Below are positions 38,034-50,107 of a stretch of 64,000 bases of DNA, in pieces. The notes beneath the pieces were generated by a model that saw only the letters and a list, made by a program, of their open reading frames with translations, had not been told where the DNA came from and did not search any database. The stretch is from Xaviernesmea rhizosphaerae (GTDB taxonomy: Bacteria; Pseudomonadota; Alphaproteobacteria; Rhizobiales; Rhizobiaceae): contig NZ_MKIO01000024.1 in assembly GCF_001938945.1 (NCBI RefSeq), positions 186,001-250,000 on the forward strand. Reading direction: 5' to 3'. Made by a program: the position numbers and the translations under genes. Each line of letters opens with the position of its first letter. Position 1 is the first letter of the stretch.

Positions 38034-41030
38034 TCAGCCGCCGAGCGCGTCTTCCAGGAAGGCGGCGAGCTGTGCCAAGTGCTTGGACATCAGGCCCGTG
38101 GCCGGAGAGGCGGCAGCCGGACGGCCGGTATAGCGCACGCGCTGATACTTGGCGTCGATATGGGCCAGCACCCATTCCAGATAAGGGTCGATGAAGGCCC
38201 AGGCACCCATGTTCTTGGGCTCTTCCTGGCACCAGACCATCTCGGCATTGCGGAACCGCGACAGCTCGTTGATCAGCGCCTTGGCCGGGAACGGATAGAG
38301 CTGTTCCAGGCGCAGCAGGTAGACGTCGTCGATCCCGCGCTTTTCCCGCTCTTCCAGAAGGTCGTAATAGACCTTGCCGGTGCACATGACCACGCGGCGG
38401 ATCTTGTTGTCCTTCTGCAGCTTGATCGGGCCGTCCTTGATGACTTCGGCATCGTCCCACAGCAGGCGGTGGAACGAGCTGTCGCCCGCCATTTCCGACA
38501 GCGAGGACACCGCGCGCTTGTGGCGCAGCAGCGACTTCGGCGTCATCAGGATCAGGGGCTTGCGGAAGTCGCGCTTGATCTGCCGGCGCAGCACGTGGAA
38601 GTAGTTTGCCGGCGTCGTGCAGTTGGCGACCTGCATGTTGTCTTCCGCGCAGAGCTGGAGGTAGCGCTCCAGGCGGGCGGAGGAATGTTCAGGGCCCTGG
38701 CCTTCATAGCCGTGCGGCAGAAGGCAGACGAGGCCGGACATGCGCAGCCACTTGCGTTCGCCCGAGGAGACGAACTGGTCGAACACGACCTGCGCGCCGT
38801 TGGCGAAGTCGCCGAACTGGGCTTCCCACAGCGTCAGCGCGCCGGGCCGGGCGAGCGAATAGCCATATTCGAAGCCGAGCACGGCCTCTTCCGACAGCAT
38901 CGAATTGATGACTTCGTAGCGGCCCTGGTTGGGTGCGAGATTGGCAAGCGGGATGTAGCGGTCTTCGGTCTCCTGATCGTAGAGAACCGAGTGACGCTGC
39001 GAGAAGGTGCCGCGTTCGCAATCCTGGCCCGAGAGGCGGATCTTCGTGCCTTCGACGCAGAGCGTGCCGAAAGCGAGCGCTTCCGCCATAGCCCAGTCGA
39101 TGCCTTCGCCCGTCTCGACCATCTGCGCACGGTTGTCCATGAAGCGCTGGATGGTGCGGTGAACACGGAAGTCCTTGGGAACTTCCGAGAGCTTGCGGCC
39201 GATGTCCTTGAGCGTCTTCATCGGCACGCCGGTCTTGCCGCGGCGCTGCTCGTCGGCATTGTCGGCCGTGCGCAGGCCCGACCACACGCCATCCAGCCAG
39301 TCGGCCTTGTTCGGCTTGTAGGACTGGCCGGCCTCGAATTCCTGCTCGAGATGGGCGCGCCAGTCGGCCTTCATCTTCTCCAGTTCGCCTTCGGTGATCA
39401 GGCCCTCAGCGATCAGGCGCTCGGCATAGAGCTGAACGACCGGCTTGTGAGCGCGGATGACCTTGTACATCTTCGGCTGGGTGAACGCCGGCTCGTCGCC
39501 TTCGTTATGGCCGTAGCGGCGGTAGCAGAACATGTCGACCACGACCGGCTTGTGGAACTTCATCCGGAATTCGGTGGCGATCTTGGCGGCGTAGGTCACG
39601 GCTTCCGGATCGTCGCCATTGACGTGGAAGATCGGTGCTTCGATCATCTTGGCCACGTCGGACGGATAGGGCGAGGAGCGGGAGAAGGCCGGATTGGTGG
39701 TGAAGCCGATCTGGTTGTTGATGATGAAATGCAGCGTGCCGCCGACGCGGTGGCCGCGCAGGCCCGACAGGCCGAGGATTTCCGCAGTCACGCCCTGGCC
39801 GGCAAAAGCGGCGTCGCCATGCAGCAGCAGCGGCATGACCTTGGCGCGTTCCTTCAGCGGGATCACGTCGCCGTCCCAGGTGGTGGCGATCTGGTCCTGC
39901 TTGGCGCGGGCCTTGCCCATGACCACGGGGTTGACGATTTCCAGATGCGACGGGTTGGCCGTCAGCGACAGATGCACGCGGTTGCCGTCGAATTCGCGGT
40001 CGGAGGAGGCGCCGAGGTGGTACTTGACGTCGCCCGAGCCTTCGACGTCGTCAGGCGCGTAGGAGCCGCCCTTGAATTCGTGGAAGACGGCGCGGTGCGG
40101 CTTGCCCATCACATTGGTCAGCACGTTCAGGCGGCCGCGATGGGCCATGCCGAGAACGATTTCCTTCAGGCCTTCCTGGCCGCCGCGCTTGATGATCTGC
40201 TCCAGCGCCGGGATCAGCGATTCGCCGCCATCGAGGCCGAAGCGCTTGGTGCCCTTGTACTTGACGTCGATGAACTGCTCGAAGCCTTCGGCCTCGATCA
40301 GCTTCTGCAGGATCGCCTTCTTGCCCTCGGGCGTGAAGTCGACGCCCTTGTCGGGGCCTTCGATGCGCTCCTGGATCCAGCCCTTGAGCTCGGGATCGGA
40401 GATGTGCATGAATTCGACGCCGAGCGTCGAGCAATAGGTGCGCTCCAGGATCTCGACGATCTCGCGCATGGTGGCGTATTCCAGCCCCAGCATGTTGTCG
40501 ATGAAGATCTTGCGGTCGAGGTCCTGCTCCTCGAAGCCGTAGCTCTTGGGCGAGAGCTCGTTATAGTCCTCGACCGGAGCGGCCAGCCCCAGCGGGTCGA
40601 GCTTGGCATGAAGGTGGCCGCGGGCGCGATAAGCGCGGATCAGCATGATGGCGCGCACGGAATCGCGCGTCGACTGATGCACGTCGACGGGATTGACCGG
40701 CTCGCCGGAGGCTGCGGCCTTTTCCTCGGCCTTGGCCTTCACCTTCTTTTCGATGACCTTCTCGACCACGCCCCAATTGCCGTCGAGCGCGGAGACCAGG
40801 TCGCCGCCTTCGGGAATCGGCCAGTGGGCCTTCTTCCAGGACGCGCCCTTGGCCGCGCGCACGACATCGTCGGGATTGTCGGCCAGCGCCTTGAAGAAGG
40901 ACTGCCATTCGGCCGAAACGGAGGCGGGGTCGGTCTCGTAGCGCGCGTAAAGCTGTTCGATATAGCTCGCATTCGCGCCGTCGAGAAACGAGGTGAGCTG
41001 GAATTGCTCGTTGGCTTCTTGCCTTGCCAT
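38034..41030 (-). CDS. sucA: 2-oxoglutarate dehydrogenase E1 component
   Basis: Thiamine-diphosphate enzyme of 998 residues that decarboxylates 2-oxoglutarate. The N-terminal E2-docking segment starts SFLDGANASYIEQLYARY. Downstream are MAHRGRLNVLTNV, the TPP/metal motif GDAAFAGQGVTAE, and YGHNEGDEPAFTQP. The C-terminal transketolase-type domain has LLPHGYEGQGPEHSSARLER and MTPKSLLRHK. Length is in the normal range. Its TCA partners sucD/sucC lie upstream and sucB downstream. Confidence 0.98.
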   Translation of the reverse strand: MARQEANEQFQLTSFLDGANASYIEQLYARYETDPASVSAEWQSFFKALADNPDDVVRAAKGASWKKAHWPIPEGGDLVSALDGNWGVVEKVIEKKVKAKAEEKAAASGEPVNPVDVHQSTRDSVRAIMLIRAYRARGHLHAKLDPLGLAAPVEDYNELSPKSYGFEEQDLDRKIFIDNMLGLEYATMREIVEILERTYCSTLGVEFMHISDPELKGWIQERIEGPDKGVDFTPEGKKAILQKLIEAEGFEQFIDVKYKGTKRFGLDGGESLIPALEQIIKRGGQEGLKEIVLGMAHRGRLNVLTNVMGKPHRAVFHEFKGGSYAPDDVEGSGDVKYHLGASSDREFDGNRVHLSLTANPSHLEIVNPVVMGKARAKQDQIATTWDGDVIPLKERAKVMPLLLHGDAAFAGQGVTAEILGLSGLRGHRVGGTLHFIINNQIGFTTNPAFSRSSPYPSDVAKMIEAPIFHVNGDDPEAVTYAAKIATEFRMKFHKPVVVDMFCYRRYGHNEGDEPAFTQPKMYKVIRAHKPVVQLYAERLIAEGLITEGELEKMKADWRAHLEQEFEAGQSYKPNKADWLDGVWSGLRTADNADEQRRGKTGVPMKTLKDIGRKLSEVPKDFRVHRTIQRFMDNRAQMVETGEGIDWAMAEALAFGTLCVEGTKIRLSGQDCERGTFSQRHSVLYDQETEDRYIPLANLAPNQGRYEVINSMLSEEAVLGFEYGYSLARPGALTLWEAQFGDFANGAQVVFDQFVSSGERKWLRMSGLVCLLPHGYEGQGPEHSSARLERYLQLCAEDNMQVANCTTPANYFHVLRRQIKRDFRKPLILMTPKSLLRHKRAVSSLSEMAGDSSFHRLLWDDAEVIKDGPIKLQKDNKIRRVVMCTGKVYYDLLEEREKRGIDDVYLLRLEQLYPFPAKALINELSRFRNAEMVWCQEEPKNMGAWAFIDPYLEWVLAHIDAKYQRVRYTGRPAAASPATGLMSKHLAQLAAFLEDALGG

Positions 41031-41182
41031 GATGTGATCCGCGGACCTGTCCGTCCGCCTCCTCGGGTGTTGGATGGACGGCTTTCGTGCCGTCGTCGCA
41101 TGCCATCCCCTCGCTGGGACGGGTGCATGCCCGTTTTTCTTATCGTGCCGCCAGTGTCAGCATCGGCCTACACATGGTGCAG

Positions 41183-41212
41183 GACCGGCCGGACCCCAAG
41201 GCCCGGCCGGTC
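41183..41212. other. Hairpin between sucD and sucA
   Basis: Perfect 10-bp arms GACCGGCCGG / CCGGCCGGTC around a 10-base loop, about 15 bases after the sucD stop. On the minus strand it has no T run; on the plus strand it is followed by GCTTTT. It is probably an attenuator or processing site between sucCD and sucAB. Confidence 0.55.
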
Positions 41213-41226
41213 GCTTTTGAAAGGGA

Positions 41227-42129
41227 TCAGCCCTTGAGAACTTCGACCAGCGTCTTGCCGAGACGGGCCGGGGAGGGCGAAACCTTGATGCCGGCCGCTT
41301 CCATGGCGGCGATCTTCGATTCCGCATCGCCCTTGCCGCCGGAAACAACCGCGCCGGCGTGACCCATGGTGCGGCCCTTCGGCGCCGTCCGACCGGCGAT
41401 GAAGCCGGCCATCGGCTTCTTGCGGCCCTTCTTGGCTTCGTCGATCAGGAACTGCGCGGCGTCTTCTTCCGCAGAGCCGCCGATTTCGCCGATCATGATG
41501 ATCGAGGTCGTGGCGTCGTCGGCCAGGAACATCTCCAGCACGTCGATGAACTCGGTGCCCTTGACCGGGTCGCCGCCGATGCCGACAGCCGTGGTCTGGC
41601 CGAGGCCTTCGTTCGAGGTCTGGAACACGGCTTCATAGGTCAGCGTGCCCGAACGCGAGACGATGCCGACCGAACCCTTGCGGAAGATCGAGCCCGGCAT
41701 GATGCCGATCTTGCATTCTTCCGGGGTCAGGATGCCGGGGCAGTTGGGGCCGAGCAGGCGCGACTTGGACTTGTCGAGCTTGGCCTTGACCCGCACCATG
41801 TCCATGACCGGGATACCCTCGGTGATGCAGGTGATGAACGGGATCTCGGCGTCGATCGCTTCGATGATCGCATCCGCGGCGCCTGCCGGCGGAACGTAGA
41901 TCACGGAGGCGTCGGCACCGGTCTTTTCCTTGCCCTCGGCAACGGAAGCGAAGATCGGCAGGGTTTCGCCCTTGGAGCCGGTCCAGTTGGTGCCGCCCTT
42001 GGAGGGGTGGATACCGCCGACCATCTGCGTGCCGTAGTAAGCGAGCGCCTGTTCGGTGTGGAAGGAGCCGGTCTTGCCGGTCAGGCCCTGAACGAGGACC
42101 TTGGTGTCTTTGTTGACGATAATCGACAT
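41227..42129 (-). CDS. sucD: Succinyl-CoA synthetase alpha subunit
   Basis: ADP/GDP-forming succinate-CoA ligase subunit of 300 residues that carries the phosphohistidine. The true start is the ATG at 42129 ([20 protein letters not shown]); the frame also stays open upstream through sucC, but that is not part of the gene. The CoA-binding GxTGKxG segment and the active-site [12 protein letters not shown], with the phosphorylated His, are intact. It follows sucC by 17 bases. Confidence 0.98.
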   Translation of the reverse strand: MSIIVNKDTKVLVQGLTGKTGSFHTEQALAYYGTQMVGGIHPSKGGTNWTGSKGETLPIFASVAEGKEKTGADASVIYVPPAGAADAIIEAIDAEIPFITCITEGIPVMDMVRVKAKLDKSKSRLLGPNCPGILTPEECKIGIMPGSIFRKGSVGIVSRSGTLTYEAVFQTSNEGLGQTTAVGIGGDPVKGTEFIDVLEMFLADDATTSIIMIGEIGGSAEEDAAQFLIDEAKKGRKKPMAGFIAGRTAPKGRTMGHAGAVVSGGKGDAESKIAAMEAAGIKVSPSPARLGKTLVEVLKG

Positions 42130-42146
42130 GAGTTCAGGTCCTTCAA

Positions 42147-43340
<1,194 letters not shown>

Positions 43341-43411
43341 GGAAAATGTCCTGTCTGGGCTTGACGGTTCGCCGCCTCCGGCCGTCCTTCCGGCCGCGTC
43401 AAGGCGCCGTG

Positions 43412-43450
43412 AAAAGCGGCGCGGGCGGGCCCCTCCAGGCCCGCCCGCGC
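43412..43450 (-). terminator. Rho-independent terminator/attenuator after mdh
   Basis: On the minus strand a perfect 13-bp stem (GCGCGGGCGGGCC / GGCCCGCCCGCGC) is followed by CGCTTTT. It lies 7 bases after the mdh stop and upstream of sucC, so it would limit transcription from mdh into sucCDAB. Confidence 0.75.
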
Positions 43451-43457
43451 CCGCCGA

Positions 43458-44522
<1,065 letters not shown>

Positions 44523-44581
44523 CTAAAAGATCAATGAATAGTTTTCGGGTTAACAAATTCAAACGGTTAGATATAAATTTT

Positions 44582-44597
44582 CTTACGTAAACGTAAG
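44582..44597. promoter_or_regulatory. Perfect dyad CTTACGT-AA-ACGTAAG upstream of mdh
   Basis: A 7-bp perfect inverted repeat with a 2-base centre, in a notably AT-rich 80-base stretch between zapE and mdh. It is about 160 bases before the mdh ATG and 12 bases past the zapE stop. It could be an operator for the mdh-suc block. A transcription end for zapE is less likely because the arms are short and not GC-rich. Confidence 0.45.
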
Positions 44598-44608
44598 ATT
44601 TTCCGTCG

Positions 44609-45769
44609 TCATTTCGTCATGATCTGGGCGCGCTGCAGATGTGCTTCGCGATATTCGACGCTTTGCATTTCCGTCAGGCGGGAAATGGTGCGGTCGAACT
44701 CGAAGCCTTCCGTTCCCCGCCGTTCTAGCAGCAGCGTATCGGGATTGCTCGCGGCGGTGGCAACGATCAGGCCGCCCTTGTCGTAAACTGTATCAACAAG
44801 CAAAATCAGGCGCTTGACCTCGTTGCGCCGATCGGCCGTCAGCTGCGGAATGTTCTCGACGAACAGCGTGTCGTAACGGGCGAGCAGAGCGAGATAGTCG
44901 CTGGCGCCGAGCGGCTTCTGGCACAGATCGACGAAATCGAATCGCGCCGCGCGCCCGGCCGAAAGCGGCACGGCGATCTCGCGTCCCTTCATCGGCACGG
45001 TTGCGGGGGCGGGCGAAGCGCCATCGATCATCTGGCGCCAGGCCGATTCGAAAGCCGCGTGCGTGGCGTCATTCAGCGGGGCGTTCCACACGCGAATGCC
45101 CTCTGTCTTCTCCATACGGTAATCGGTGTCGCTGTCGAGGCAGATGACCTCTGCATGGGTCTTCAGCAGGCCGATGAAGGGCAGGAAAAGGCCGCGATTG
45201 AGGCCGTCTCGGTAGAGATCGTCCGGCGCGACATTCGAGGTGGCGACCAGGACGCAGCCACGGGCGAACAGCTCCGTGAACAGCCGTGAGAGGATCATTG
45301 CGTCGGCAATGTCGGTGACGGTGAATTCGTCGAAGCAGAGCAGGCGCGATTCGCCATAGATCTGCGCCGCGACCGGCGGCATCGGATCGACCTCGCGCGT
45401 TTCCCCGGCCTTCAGCTTCTGCCGGTGCCGGAAAATGCGCTCCTGCACATCGGCCATGAAGGCATGGAAATGCGCCCGCCGTTTGCGCTCGATCGGCACT
45501 GTTTCAAAGAACAGGTCCATCAGCATGGTCTTGCCGCGGCCGACGCCGCCATGGAGATAAAGCCCCTGCACCGGCGGCTGCGCCTGGCGACGCGCCGCAA
45601 AGAGCCAGCCGAGCGCATTGGTTTTGCGCTGGGCGCGGCTGGTGGTGAGATCGGCGGCCACGCGGTCGAGCCGGGCAGCAATCAGCATCTGGCGCGGGTC
45701 TGGCTGAAGCCGCCCCTCGGCGATCAGGGCTTCGAGACGTTTGGAAATGCTGTTTCCGGCACTGGGCAA
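44609..45769 (-). CDS. zapE: Cell division protein ZapE (AFG1-like ATPase)
   Basis: AAA-type ATPase of 386 residues. The P-loop GGVGRGKT is at residues 74-81, Walker B is LLCFDEFTVTDIADA, and the RVWNAPLN and RAARFDFVDLC segments are conserved in the AFG1/ZapE family. In E. coli ZapE associates with FtsZ; mitochondrial AFG1 acts in quality control of respiratory proteins. It lies directly upstream of mdh on the same strand, an arrangement common in rhizobia. I see no strong ribosome binding site before the ATG. Confidence 0.92.
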   Translation of the reverse strand: MPSAGNSISKRLEALIAEGRLQPDPRQMLIAARLDRVAADLTTSRAQRKTNALGWLFAARRQAQPPVQGLYLHGGVGRGKTMLMDLFFETVPIERKRRAHFHAFMADVQERIFRHRQKLKAGETREVDPMPPVAAQIYGESRLLCFDEFTVTDIADAMILSRLFTELFARGCVLVATSNVAPDDLYRDGLNRGLFLPFIGLLKTHAEVICLDSDTDYRMEKTEGIRVWNAPLNDATHAAFESAWRQMIDGASPAPATVPMKGREIAVPLSAGRAARFDFVDLCQKPLGASDYLALLARYDTLFVENIPQLTADRRNEVKRLILLVDTVYDKGGLIVATAASNPDTLLLERRGTEGFEFDRTISRLTEMQSVEYREAHLQRAQIMTK

Positions 45770-45999
45770 GGGCGGGTCCGCATGTCTGCGGCCTGACCGC
45801 CGGGAAAGACAGGCGGGCGGCCTTTAAAAAAAGGAGGTGCGGCGACCAGCGCCCGGTCGCCGGGCTGGCGCTGCCTTGGCCGGATCAGCCCTGCCGATCC
45901 GACGCCTATCGGCTGAGGCGACCGGCGAGGCGGGGCCGCCTTGCCGGGATCTCGATCACGCCGCCTCTACAAGCATTGCGTAGGCCGGCGGCGCGCGCA
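45770..45999. other. Intergenic stretch, no gene seen
   Basis: About 230 bases between zapE and the lipoprotein gene. A run of A's (TTTAAAAAAAGGAGG) near 45825-45838 is the only notable feature. Confidence 0.55.
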
Positions 46000-46542
46000 T
46001 CAGCGGCTCAGGCTGAGGGCCTGGCCGGAATTGGTGGTGCCGTCGAAGCGGCTGTCTGCGCTCTTGTAGAGCCGGGCGATCGGGTCACCGCTGCGGTTCT
46101 TCAGGATGACCTGCTTGCCGGCCACTTCCCAAGAGCCCATCTGCGTGAGCTCGCCGGCGCAGCCGCGCGTGCCGCCGCGAGAGCCCGAGCCGAGATTGGT
46201 CAGCGTCAGGAACATGTCACAGGAGCTGGGACCCGCCGAAACGCGCCAGTTGCCGACCATGGATTCCTTCGTCACGTCGAGCGAAGCGGCGGGCGGCGCG
46301 GCGTTGGCGGCCGGAGACGGGTTGGCGGCGGCGGTGTTGACCGGGGCAGCCGGAAACTGCGAGGCATTGCCGGCAGCGCCCGGCGGCGGCAATTGGGTGG
46401 CGGAGACGCTGGGAACCGGCTGGGCCTGCAGCGGCGCCGGTGCGGCCGGCGCCGTGCTGAATTCCGACATCGATGTTCTCTGGCAGCCAGCCATGGCCAG
46501 GATTGCCACCAGTCCGGCCGCAAGGGGAAGGGTCCGCATCAT
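46000..46542 (-). CDS. AprI/Inh family lipoprotein, Omp19-like
   Basis: Outer-membrane lipoprotein of 180 residues. The lipobox LAMAGC puts the lipidated cysteine at residue 20. A long Pro/Ala-rich linker (residues 30-105) is followed by an AprI/Inh protease-inhibitor fold: [34 protein letters not shown] and [16 protein letters not shown], with two conserved cysteines. This order and the C-terminal block match Omp19 of Brucella, which inhibits host proteases. A CtrA-type box lies 59 bases upstream at 46601-46615. The gene is convergent with nothing and appears monocistronic. Confidence 0.88.
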   Translation of the reverse strand: MMRTLPLAAGLVAILAMAGCQRTSMSEFSTAPAAPAPLQAQPVPSVSATQLPPPGAAGNASQFPAAPVNTAAANPSPAANAAPPAASLDVTKESMVGNWRVSAGPSSCDMFLTLTNLGSGSRGGTRGCAGELTQMGSWEVAGKQVILKNRSGDPIARLYKSADSRFDGTTNSGQALSLSR

Positions 46543-46600
46543 TCACTCCCGATTGATGTCGCGTCGCATATCATCAGTCCAGATAGTGGAGGACCGAAAG

Positions 46601-46615
46601 TTAATCGAGCCTTAA
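46601..46615 (-). promoter_or_regulatory. CtrA-type box upstream of the Omp19-like gene
   Basis: TTAATCGAGCCTTAA fits TTAA-N7-TTAA exactly, 59 bases before the ATG at 46542. In Brucella, CtrA is known to control outer-membrane composition. Confidence 0.5.
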
Positions 46616-46713
46616 TCTGGACGCTCGCAAAGTTTGACGACGCTGTTGCACCTGGGCGACGCCGGTCCGGGCCGCCGACCTCACGGCGCGGCGGCCTTCG
46701 TGGAGCTCTGGCG

Positions 46714-47493
46714 TCAGACGCGGCGTTCGACCATCATCTTCTTGATCTCGGCAATGGCCTTTGCCGGGTTCAGGCCCTTCGGACAGGTCTGCGCGCAGTT
46801 CATGATCGTGTGGCAGCGATAGAGCCGGAAGGGATCTTCCAGATTGTCGAGCCGCTCACCCTTGGCCTCGTCGCGGCTGTCGATCAGCCAGCGATAGGCC
46901 TGCAGCAGAACCGCCGGGCCGAGATAGCGATCACCGTTCCACCAGTAGCTGGGGCAGGAGGTCGAGCAGCAGGCGCAGAGAATGCACTCATAGAGACCGT
47001 CGAGCTTCAGCCTGTCCTCATGGCTCTGCTGCCATTCCTTCGCTGGCGTCGGCGAGACCGTTTTCAGCCAGGGCTCGATCGAGCGGTGCTGGGCGTAGAA
47101 GTTGGTCAGGTCCGGCACCAGATCCTTGACGACGGGCATGTGCGGCAGCGGGTAGATCTTGATCGTGCCGTTCACCTCGTCCATGCCCTTGGTGCAGGCC
47201 AGCGTGTTGGTGCCGTCGATGTTCATCGCGCAGGAGCCGCAGATCCCCTCGCGACAGCTCCGGCGCAGGGTGAGCGTCGGGTCGATCTTGTTCTTGATGT
47301 AGAGCAGCGCGTCGAGCACCATCGGCCCGCAATCGTCGACATCGACATAGAAGGTGTCGATCGAGGGGTTGCGGCCGTCATCGGGGCTCCAGCGATAGAC
47401 GCGGAATTCCCTGACAGTCTTGGCCCCTGCCGGCTTCGGCCAGGTCTTGCCCTCGGTCATCTGCGAATTCTTGGGAAGTGCGAGTTCAACCAT
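46714..47493 (-). CDS. sdhB: Succinate dehydrogenase iron-sulfur subunit
   Basis: Electron-transfer subunit of 259 residues. The [2Fe-2S] cluster ligands are in [15 protein letters not shown] and a following Cys; the [4Fe-4S] and [3Fe-4S] clusters use [12 protein letters not shown] and [17 protein letters not shown]. It should be the fourth gene of sdhCDAB. Here its start lies only 2 bases after the stop of a vapC gene, and its ribosome binding site (GGACAGGAA) lies inside the last codons of vapC. Confidence 0.98.
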   Translation of the reverse strand: MVELALPKNSQMTEGKTWPKPAGAKTVREFRVYRWSPDDGRNPSIDTFYVDVDDCGPMVLDALLYIKNKIDPTLTLRRSCREGICGSCAMNIDGTNTLACTKGMDEVNGTIKIYPLPHMPVVKDLVPDLTNFYAQHRSIEPWLKTVSPTPAKEWQQSHEDRLKLDGLYECILCACCSTSCPSYWWNGDRYLGPAVLLQAYRWLIDSRDEAKGERLDNLEDPFRLYRCHTIMNCAQTCPKGLNPAKAIAEIKKMMVERRV

Positions 47494-47495
47494 CG

Positions 47496-47945
47496 TCAGT
47501 GTTCCTGTCCCGCCGCGATACCGGCTACGGCGTCCGATAATGTGATAATCTTATGCCCATGTCCTGCAGACACGGCTTTCGCAACAAACTTGTCGTCGGC
47601 CGTTACCAGAATCCGATCTTCGGCTTGATCCGCACAGGCCAGGTAAAGGCAATCATAAACCGAGTGATCAAGCATGGCCGACAGCTCGAAAGCACGCTGA
47701 AGGAGATCGCTCGACCGGACGGCAGCTGAAAAGGTCGTTTGCATCGTCTCCAGCGCCTCTCTCGCCTGATCTTCCGTCACCAGTCCTCCACGCACCTTCC
47801 TGCGAAGCACATTGGCAAGCTCGGCGAAGATGAGATCCGGCGCTGTCAACGCGACATCAATGGCCACGAGCGCTTGCGCCATCTTATGGTCACCTTCGAA
47901 AACAAACCACTTCACCGCGACGGAGGCATCGACGACGTAGATCAT
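47496..47945 (-). CDS. vapC: VapC-type PIN-domain toxin, located inside the sdh operon
   Basis: PIN-fold ribonuclease toxin of 149 residues. The acidic metal-binding set is complete: Asp6 ([10 protein letters not shown]), Glu42 (IFAELANVL), Asp98 ([12 protein letters not shown]) and Asp117 (LVTADDKF), so it should be active. It overlaps vapB by 4 bases (ATGA). Three 60-base lines I counted have 50-57% GC, against about 63% for a line of sdhB, which suggests later acquisition. It sits between sdhA and sdhB on the same strand. RNA target unknown. Confidence 0.93.
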   Translation of the reverse strand: MIYVVDASVAVKWFVFEGDHKMAQALVAIDVALTAPDLIFAELANVLRRKVRGGLVTEDQAREALETMQTTFSAAVRSSDLLQRAFELSAMLDHSVYDCLYLACADQAEDRILVTADDKFVAKAVSAGHGHKIITLSDAVAGIAAGQEH

Positions 47946-48190
47946 CGATTCCGGTCTTCACGCAGCAGATCGACACTGTCCGTTTGAATCACATCGCGCG
48001 GCGTCATTGCTGCAATGCGACGCGATGCCTCGTAAAGGCTCTCCTTTGACGCAGTCGGACCAACTTTACCTTCAACGGCGGTCAACAGAAGGTCCTCAAC
48101 CTCCTGGTCAAGGGAACGTCGATGGTTGCGTGCCAGTGACTCGATCCTCGTGAGAAGCTTCTCATCGATCCTGACTGTCATCTCGCCCAT
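47942..48190 (-). CDS. vapB: VapB-type antitoxin
   Basis: An 82-residue antitoxin. The N-terminus (MTVRIDEKLLTRIESLARNHRRSLDQEVEDLL) is a ribbon-helix-helix DNA-binding domain; the acidic and polar C-terminus would bind and neutralise VapC. Overlap with vapC is 4 bases. A good ribosome binding site (GGGAG) sits 10 bases upstream. Such antitoxins usually repress their own operon; whether a separate promoter exists in the 68 bases after sdhA is not clear. Confidence 0.88.
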   Translation of the reverse strand: MGEMTVRIDEKLLTRIESLARNHRRSLDQEVEDLLLTAVEGKVGPTASKESLYEASRRIAAMTPRDVIQTDSVDLLREDRNR

Positions 48191-48258
48191 CGCAATGGCT
48201 CCCTTTCAGGCCGTCGACGGGCGGGCCGCAACAAAGGCTGCAGCCCGTCCCGGTATTC

Positions 48259-50100
48259 TCAATAAACGCGTGCCTTCGGTTCGATCTTCTTCGGGTCGAT
48301 GCCGTCTGCGATCAGCTCCGTATGCACGGGGCGGTAATCGAGCGTCACGTCGCCTGCGTCATTGACCCAGGCCAGCGTGTGCTTGCGCCAGTTGACATCG
48401 TCGCGACCGCCGAACGGGCCATCGGTGAAGTCTTCGCGCGCGTGCGAGCCGCGGCTCTCCTTGCGGGCTTCGGCGCCGTAGACCGTGGTGATGGCGTTGG
48501 CCATCAGATTGTGCAGCTCGAGCGTCTCCACAAGGTCCGAGTTCCAGATCAGCGAGCGATCGGTGACCTTGATGTCGGGCATTTCCTTCCAGATCGCCGA
48601 GAGGCGCTGGCAGCCGGAGGCGAGCGATTCCTGCGTGCGGAAGACGGCCGCGTCTTCCTGCATGGCGCGCTGCATCTTCTCGCGCAGCACGGCGGTCGGG
48701 GTCGAGCCCTTGGCGTGGCGCAGGCCGTCGAACCGCGCCATGATCCGGTCGCAGGCCGCCGTGTTCAGCGTCGGGATCGCCTCGTTGCGGTCGATGACCT
48801 GGCCGGCGCGGATGGCGGCGGCGCGGCCGAAGACCACGAGGTCGATCAGCGAGTTGGAGCCGAGGCGGTTGGCGCCGTGCACCGAGGCGCAGCCGGCTTC
48901 ACCCACGGCCATCAGGCCGGGCGCCAGACGTTCGGGGTTCTCCGAATTGGCGTTCAGCACCTCGCCCCAGAAATTGGTGGGGATGCCGCCCATGTTGTAG
49001 TGCACGGTCGGCAGCACCGGGATCGGTTCGCGCGTCACGTCGACGCCGGCGAAGATCCGGGCCGATTCCGAGATGCCGGGCAGGCGCTCGTGCAGGACTG
49101 CCGGATCCAGATGGTCGAGATGCAGGAAGATGTGGTCCTTGCCCTTGCCGACGCCGCGGCCCTCGCGGATTTCCAGCGTCATGCAGCGCGAGACGACGTC
49201 GCGCGAGGCCAAGTCCTTGGCCGACGGCGCGTAGCGCTCCATGAAGCGCTCGCCCTCGGAATTGACGAGGTAGCCGCCTTCGCCGCGCGCGCCCTCGGTG
49301 ATGAGGCAGCCGGCGCCATAGATGCCGGTGGGATGGAACTGCACGAATTCCATGTCCTGCAGCGGCAGGCCGGCACGCGCGATCATGCCGCCGCCGTCGC
49401 CCGTGCAGGTGTGGGCCGAGGTGGCCGAGAAATAGGCGCGGCCATAGCCGCCGGTCGCCAGAACGACCATCTTGGCCGAGAAGCGGTGGATCGTGCCGTC
49501 ATCCAGGCACCAGGCGATGACGCCGGTGCAGCGGCCGTCATCCGACATGATCAGGTCGAGCGCGAAATATTCGATGAAGAACTGGGCGTTGTTGCGCAGC
49601 GACTGGCCATAGAGCGTGTGCAGGATGGCGTGGCCGGTGCGGTCGGCGGCCGCGCAGGTGCGCTGTACCGGCGGTCCCTCGCCGTAGTTCTGCATATGGC
49701 CGCCGAAGGGGCGCTGATAGATCTTGCCTTCCTCGTTGCGCGAGAAGGGCACGCCGTAATGCTCCAGCTCATAGACCGCCTTGGGCGCTTCCATGGCGAG
49801 ATACTGCATGGCGTCGACATCGCCGAGCCAGTCGGAGCCCTTGACGGTGTCGTAGAGGTGCCACTGCCAGCAGTCCGGCGTCATGTTGGTGAGCGAGGCG
49901 GCGATGCCGCCCTGCGCCGCGACCGTATGCGAGCGGGTGGGGAAGACCTTGGTGATGCAGGCGGTGCGCAGACCCTGTTCGGCCATGCCGAGCGTTGCGC
50001 GCAGACCGGCGCCGCCGGCACCCACGACGACGACGTCGTAGGCATGGTCGACATAGCGATAGGCCGGGCTTGCGCCGGCGGAAGACGATACGGAAGCCAT
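48259..50100 (-). CDS. sdhA: Succinate dehydrogenase flavoprotein subunit
   Basis: Catalytic subunit of 613 residues with covalent FAD. The dinucleotide loop VVGAGGAGL is at residues 25-33, His58 in [11 protein letters not shown] is the FAD-linked residue, and the active-site region [12 protein letters not shown] and [11 protein letters not shown] are intact. It lies 7 bases after sdhD. In most related bacteria sdhB follows directly; here vapB-vapC intervene. Confidence 0.98.
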   Translation of the reverse strand: MASVSSSAGASPAYRYVDHAYDVVVVGAGGAGLRATLGMAEQGLRTACITKVFPTRSHTVAAQGGIAASLTNMTPDCWQWHLYDTVKGSDWLGDVDAMQYLAMEAPKAVYELEHYGVPFSRNEEGKIYQRPFGGHMQNYGEGPPVQRTCAAADRTGHAILHTLYGQSLRNNAQFFIEYFALDLIMSDDGRCTGVIAWCLDDGTIHRFSAKMVVLATGGYGRAYFSATSAHTCTGDGGGMIARAGLPLQDMEFVQFHPTGIYGAGCLITEGARGEGGYLVNSEGERFMERYAPSAKDLASRDVVSRCMTLEIREGRGVGKGKDHIFLHLDHLDPAVLHERLPGISESARIFAGVDVTREPIPVLPTVHYNMGGIPTNFWGEVLNANSENPERLAPGLMAVGEAGCASVHGANRLGSNSLIDLVVFGRAAAIRAGQVIDRNEAIPTLNTAACDRIMARFDGLRHAKGSTPTAVLREKMQRAMQEDAAVFRTQESLASGCQRLSAIWKEMPDIKVTDRSLIWNSDLVETLELHNLMANAITTVYGAEARKESRGSHAREDFTDGPFGGRDDVNWRKHTLAWVNDAGDVTLDYRPVHTELIADGIDPKKIEPKARVY

Positions 50101-50107
50101 GTTCGAA

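Noticed and set aside
37926-41237. Plus-strand frame of 1103 codons antisense to sucA
   Set aside because: Shadow frame of sucA; rich in His, Asp and Val as expected from complementing Glu/Asp/Gly codons, with no domain.
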